This document shows, piece after piece, positions 63,596 through 64,000 of a DNA stretch of 64,000 nt. Under the pieces are notes generated by a model. The model had not been told where the DNA came from and ran no database searches. It saw nothing but the letters and a program-made list of their open reading frames with translations. The stretch lies in contig JAGARO010000006.1 in assembly GCA_017622215.1 (NCBI GenBank), positions 49,028 to 113,027 of the forward strand. Direction: 5' to 3'. The DNA comes from Clostridia bacterium. Its GTDB lineage: Bacteria; Bacillota; Clostridia; Monoglobales; Monoglobaceae. How positions within the stretch are numbered: the stretch's first letter is position 1; every line of letters begins with the position of its first letter. The translations under genes were made by a program, and so were the position numbers.

Positions 63596-64000
63596 ATGCC
63601 TGTTGTTAATGTAAATCTACTTCTTGATGAAAAGACTTATTTAGGTGTTAAGTCAGGTGCCCTTGAATTATGTGGCATGGTTAAAGATTCTAACCATAAA
63701 ATAAGAAAGCATCTTCCCACTGTATTTGATGCAGCAAAAGATGGTGCCTCAAAAGCCATTGATATAATACGAGAACATAAAAAAGGATTTTTGATTGTTG
63801 GTGGAGTTGTTATCGTTGGCGGTGCTGTTGCCGGAACTGTTAGCTACATAGCAACAAAAGAAAAACGCAAGACAGAACGAAAACTAGGAAAATCTTTTGA
63901 TGCTTATTTAGAAGCAGCAAAAGAAGGAACTCTCACTATTGAGATTTTAGACGCACTCATTGCTGATTTGGATGCTGTTGCAAAATATAAGAAAGATGAT
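63596..64000 (+). CDS. Membrane protein, 3' end outside the window, function unknown
   Basis: At least 135 residues, still open at the window end. Opens MPVVNVNLLLDEKTYLGVKS; residues 1-63 look soluble (KHLPTVFDAAKDGASKAIDII), a single hydrophobic segment is at about 64-84 (FLIVGGVVIVGGAVAGTVSYI), and the rest is charged and helical (KEKRKTERKLGKSFDAYLEAA). AAAGGAG lies eight bases before the ATG; an ATG five bases earlier is in another frame. Third gene of the accessory operon. No family recognised. Confidence 0.65.
   Translation, partial: MPVVNVNLLLDEKTYLGVKSGALELCGMVKDSNHKIRKHLPTVFDAAKDGASKAIDIIREHKKGFLIVGGVVIVGGAVAGTVSYIATKEKRKTERKLGKSFDAYLEAAKEGTLTIEILDALIADLDAVAKYKKDD

Noticed and set aside
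1..64000. CRISPR arrays
   Set aside because: No regularly spaced direct repeats of 25-40 bases were found by eye anywhere in the window.
1..64000. Insertion sequences or prophage genes
   Set aside because: No transposase, integrase, capsid or portal gene was recognised; only the non-coding palindromic element and the accessory operon at the right end look mobile.

Overview
The window is a chromosomal core segment from an AT-rich, endospore-type Firmicute of class Clostridia. Evidence for this: a complete S10-spc-alpha ribosomal protein cluster in the usual low-GC Gram-positive order, the dimeric GlyRS, RNase M5, RicT, AddB, TypA and RlmH, a WalR-like regulator, and a SipL spore-coat morphogenesis protein (two or more SPOCS-type repeats plus LysM), which is a clostridial spore marker. 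Shine-Dalgarno sites are strong (AGGAGG type), many sigma-A promoters are near consensus, and TTG starts recur (ftsK, uppP, the M23 peptidase). The family cannot be fixed from the sequence alone.

Layout. 1-2.7 kb (+): mltG (5' end outside the window), a TrmR-like methyltransferase and a RodA-type SEDS protein, so wall synthesis plus tRNA modification. 2.7-4.8 kb (-): cca and a degenerate histidine-kinase-like protein. 4.9-8.7 kb (+): a secreted stalk-domain protein, then recR-queG-rlmD-rnmV, a tightly packed nucleic-acid maintenance operon. A 242-bp MITE-like palindromic element follows. 8.9-25.1 kb (-): 31 genes from rpsJ to rplQ, including secY, adk, map, a KOW protein, infA, rpmJ and rpoA, transcribed from a promoter with a leader of about 330 nt and from a perfect-consensus internal promoter before rpmJ. 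25.6-36.4 kb (-): addB, rpoC, rpoB. The usual rplJL, rpsL-rpsG-fusA-tuf neighbours are absent, so the region is rearranged. 36.8-42.4 kb: an MFS transporter (-), then glyS-holB-ricT-WYL regulator (+). 42.4-47.5 kb (-): typA, rlmH, a WalR-like regulator with no kinase, a membrane-anchored LysM-G5-M23 peptidase, and a YfcE-type phosphoesterase. 47.6-50.1 kb (+): three small proteins, two of them possibly one frameshifted gene, then sipL. 50.1-57 kb (-): fucO, a TSCPD protein, hup, ftsK/spoIIIE, uppP, a GH127-type glycosidase. 57.1-61.8 kb (+): mreB, a three-gene membrane/secreted cluster of unknown function, aspS. 61.8-62.4 kb (-): a cytidylate-kinase-like protein. 62.6-64 kb (+): tRNA-Ser(CGA), then an accessory operon with its own palindromic operator and a membrane-anchored HTH protein, cut by the window end.

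Most of the window is housekeeping. What looks least explained is non-coding: tandem stem-loop modules in the rpoB leader, a three-way-junction RNA between rpmJ and rpsM, the long S10 leader, and the 242-bp inverted-repeat element. Among proteins, the accessory operon after tRNA-Ser, the possible frameshift beside sipL, and the kinase-less WalR next to a membrane peptidase are the best leads.
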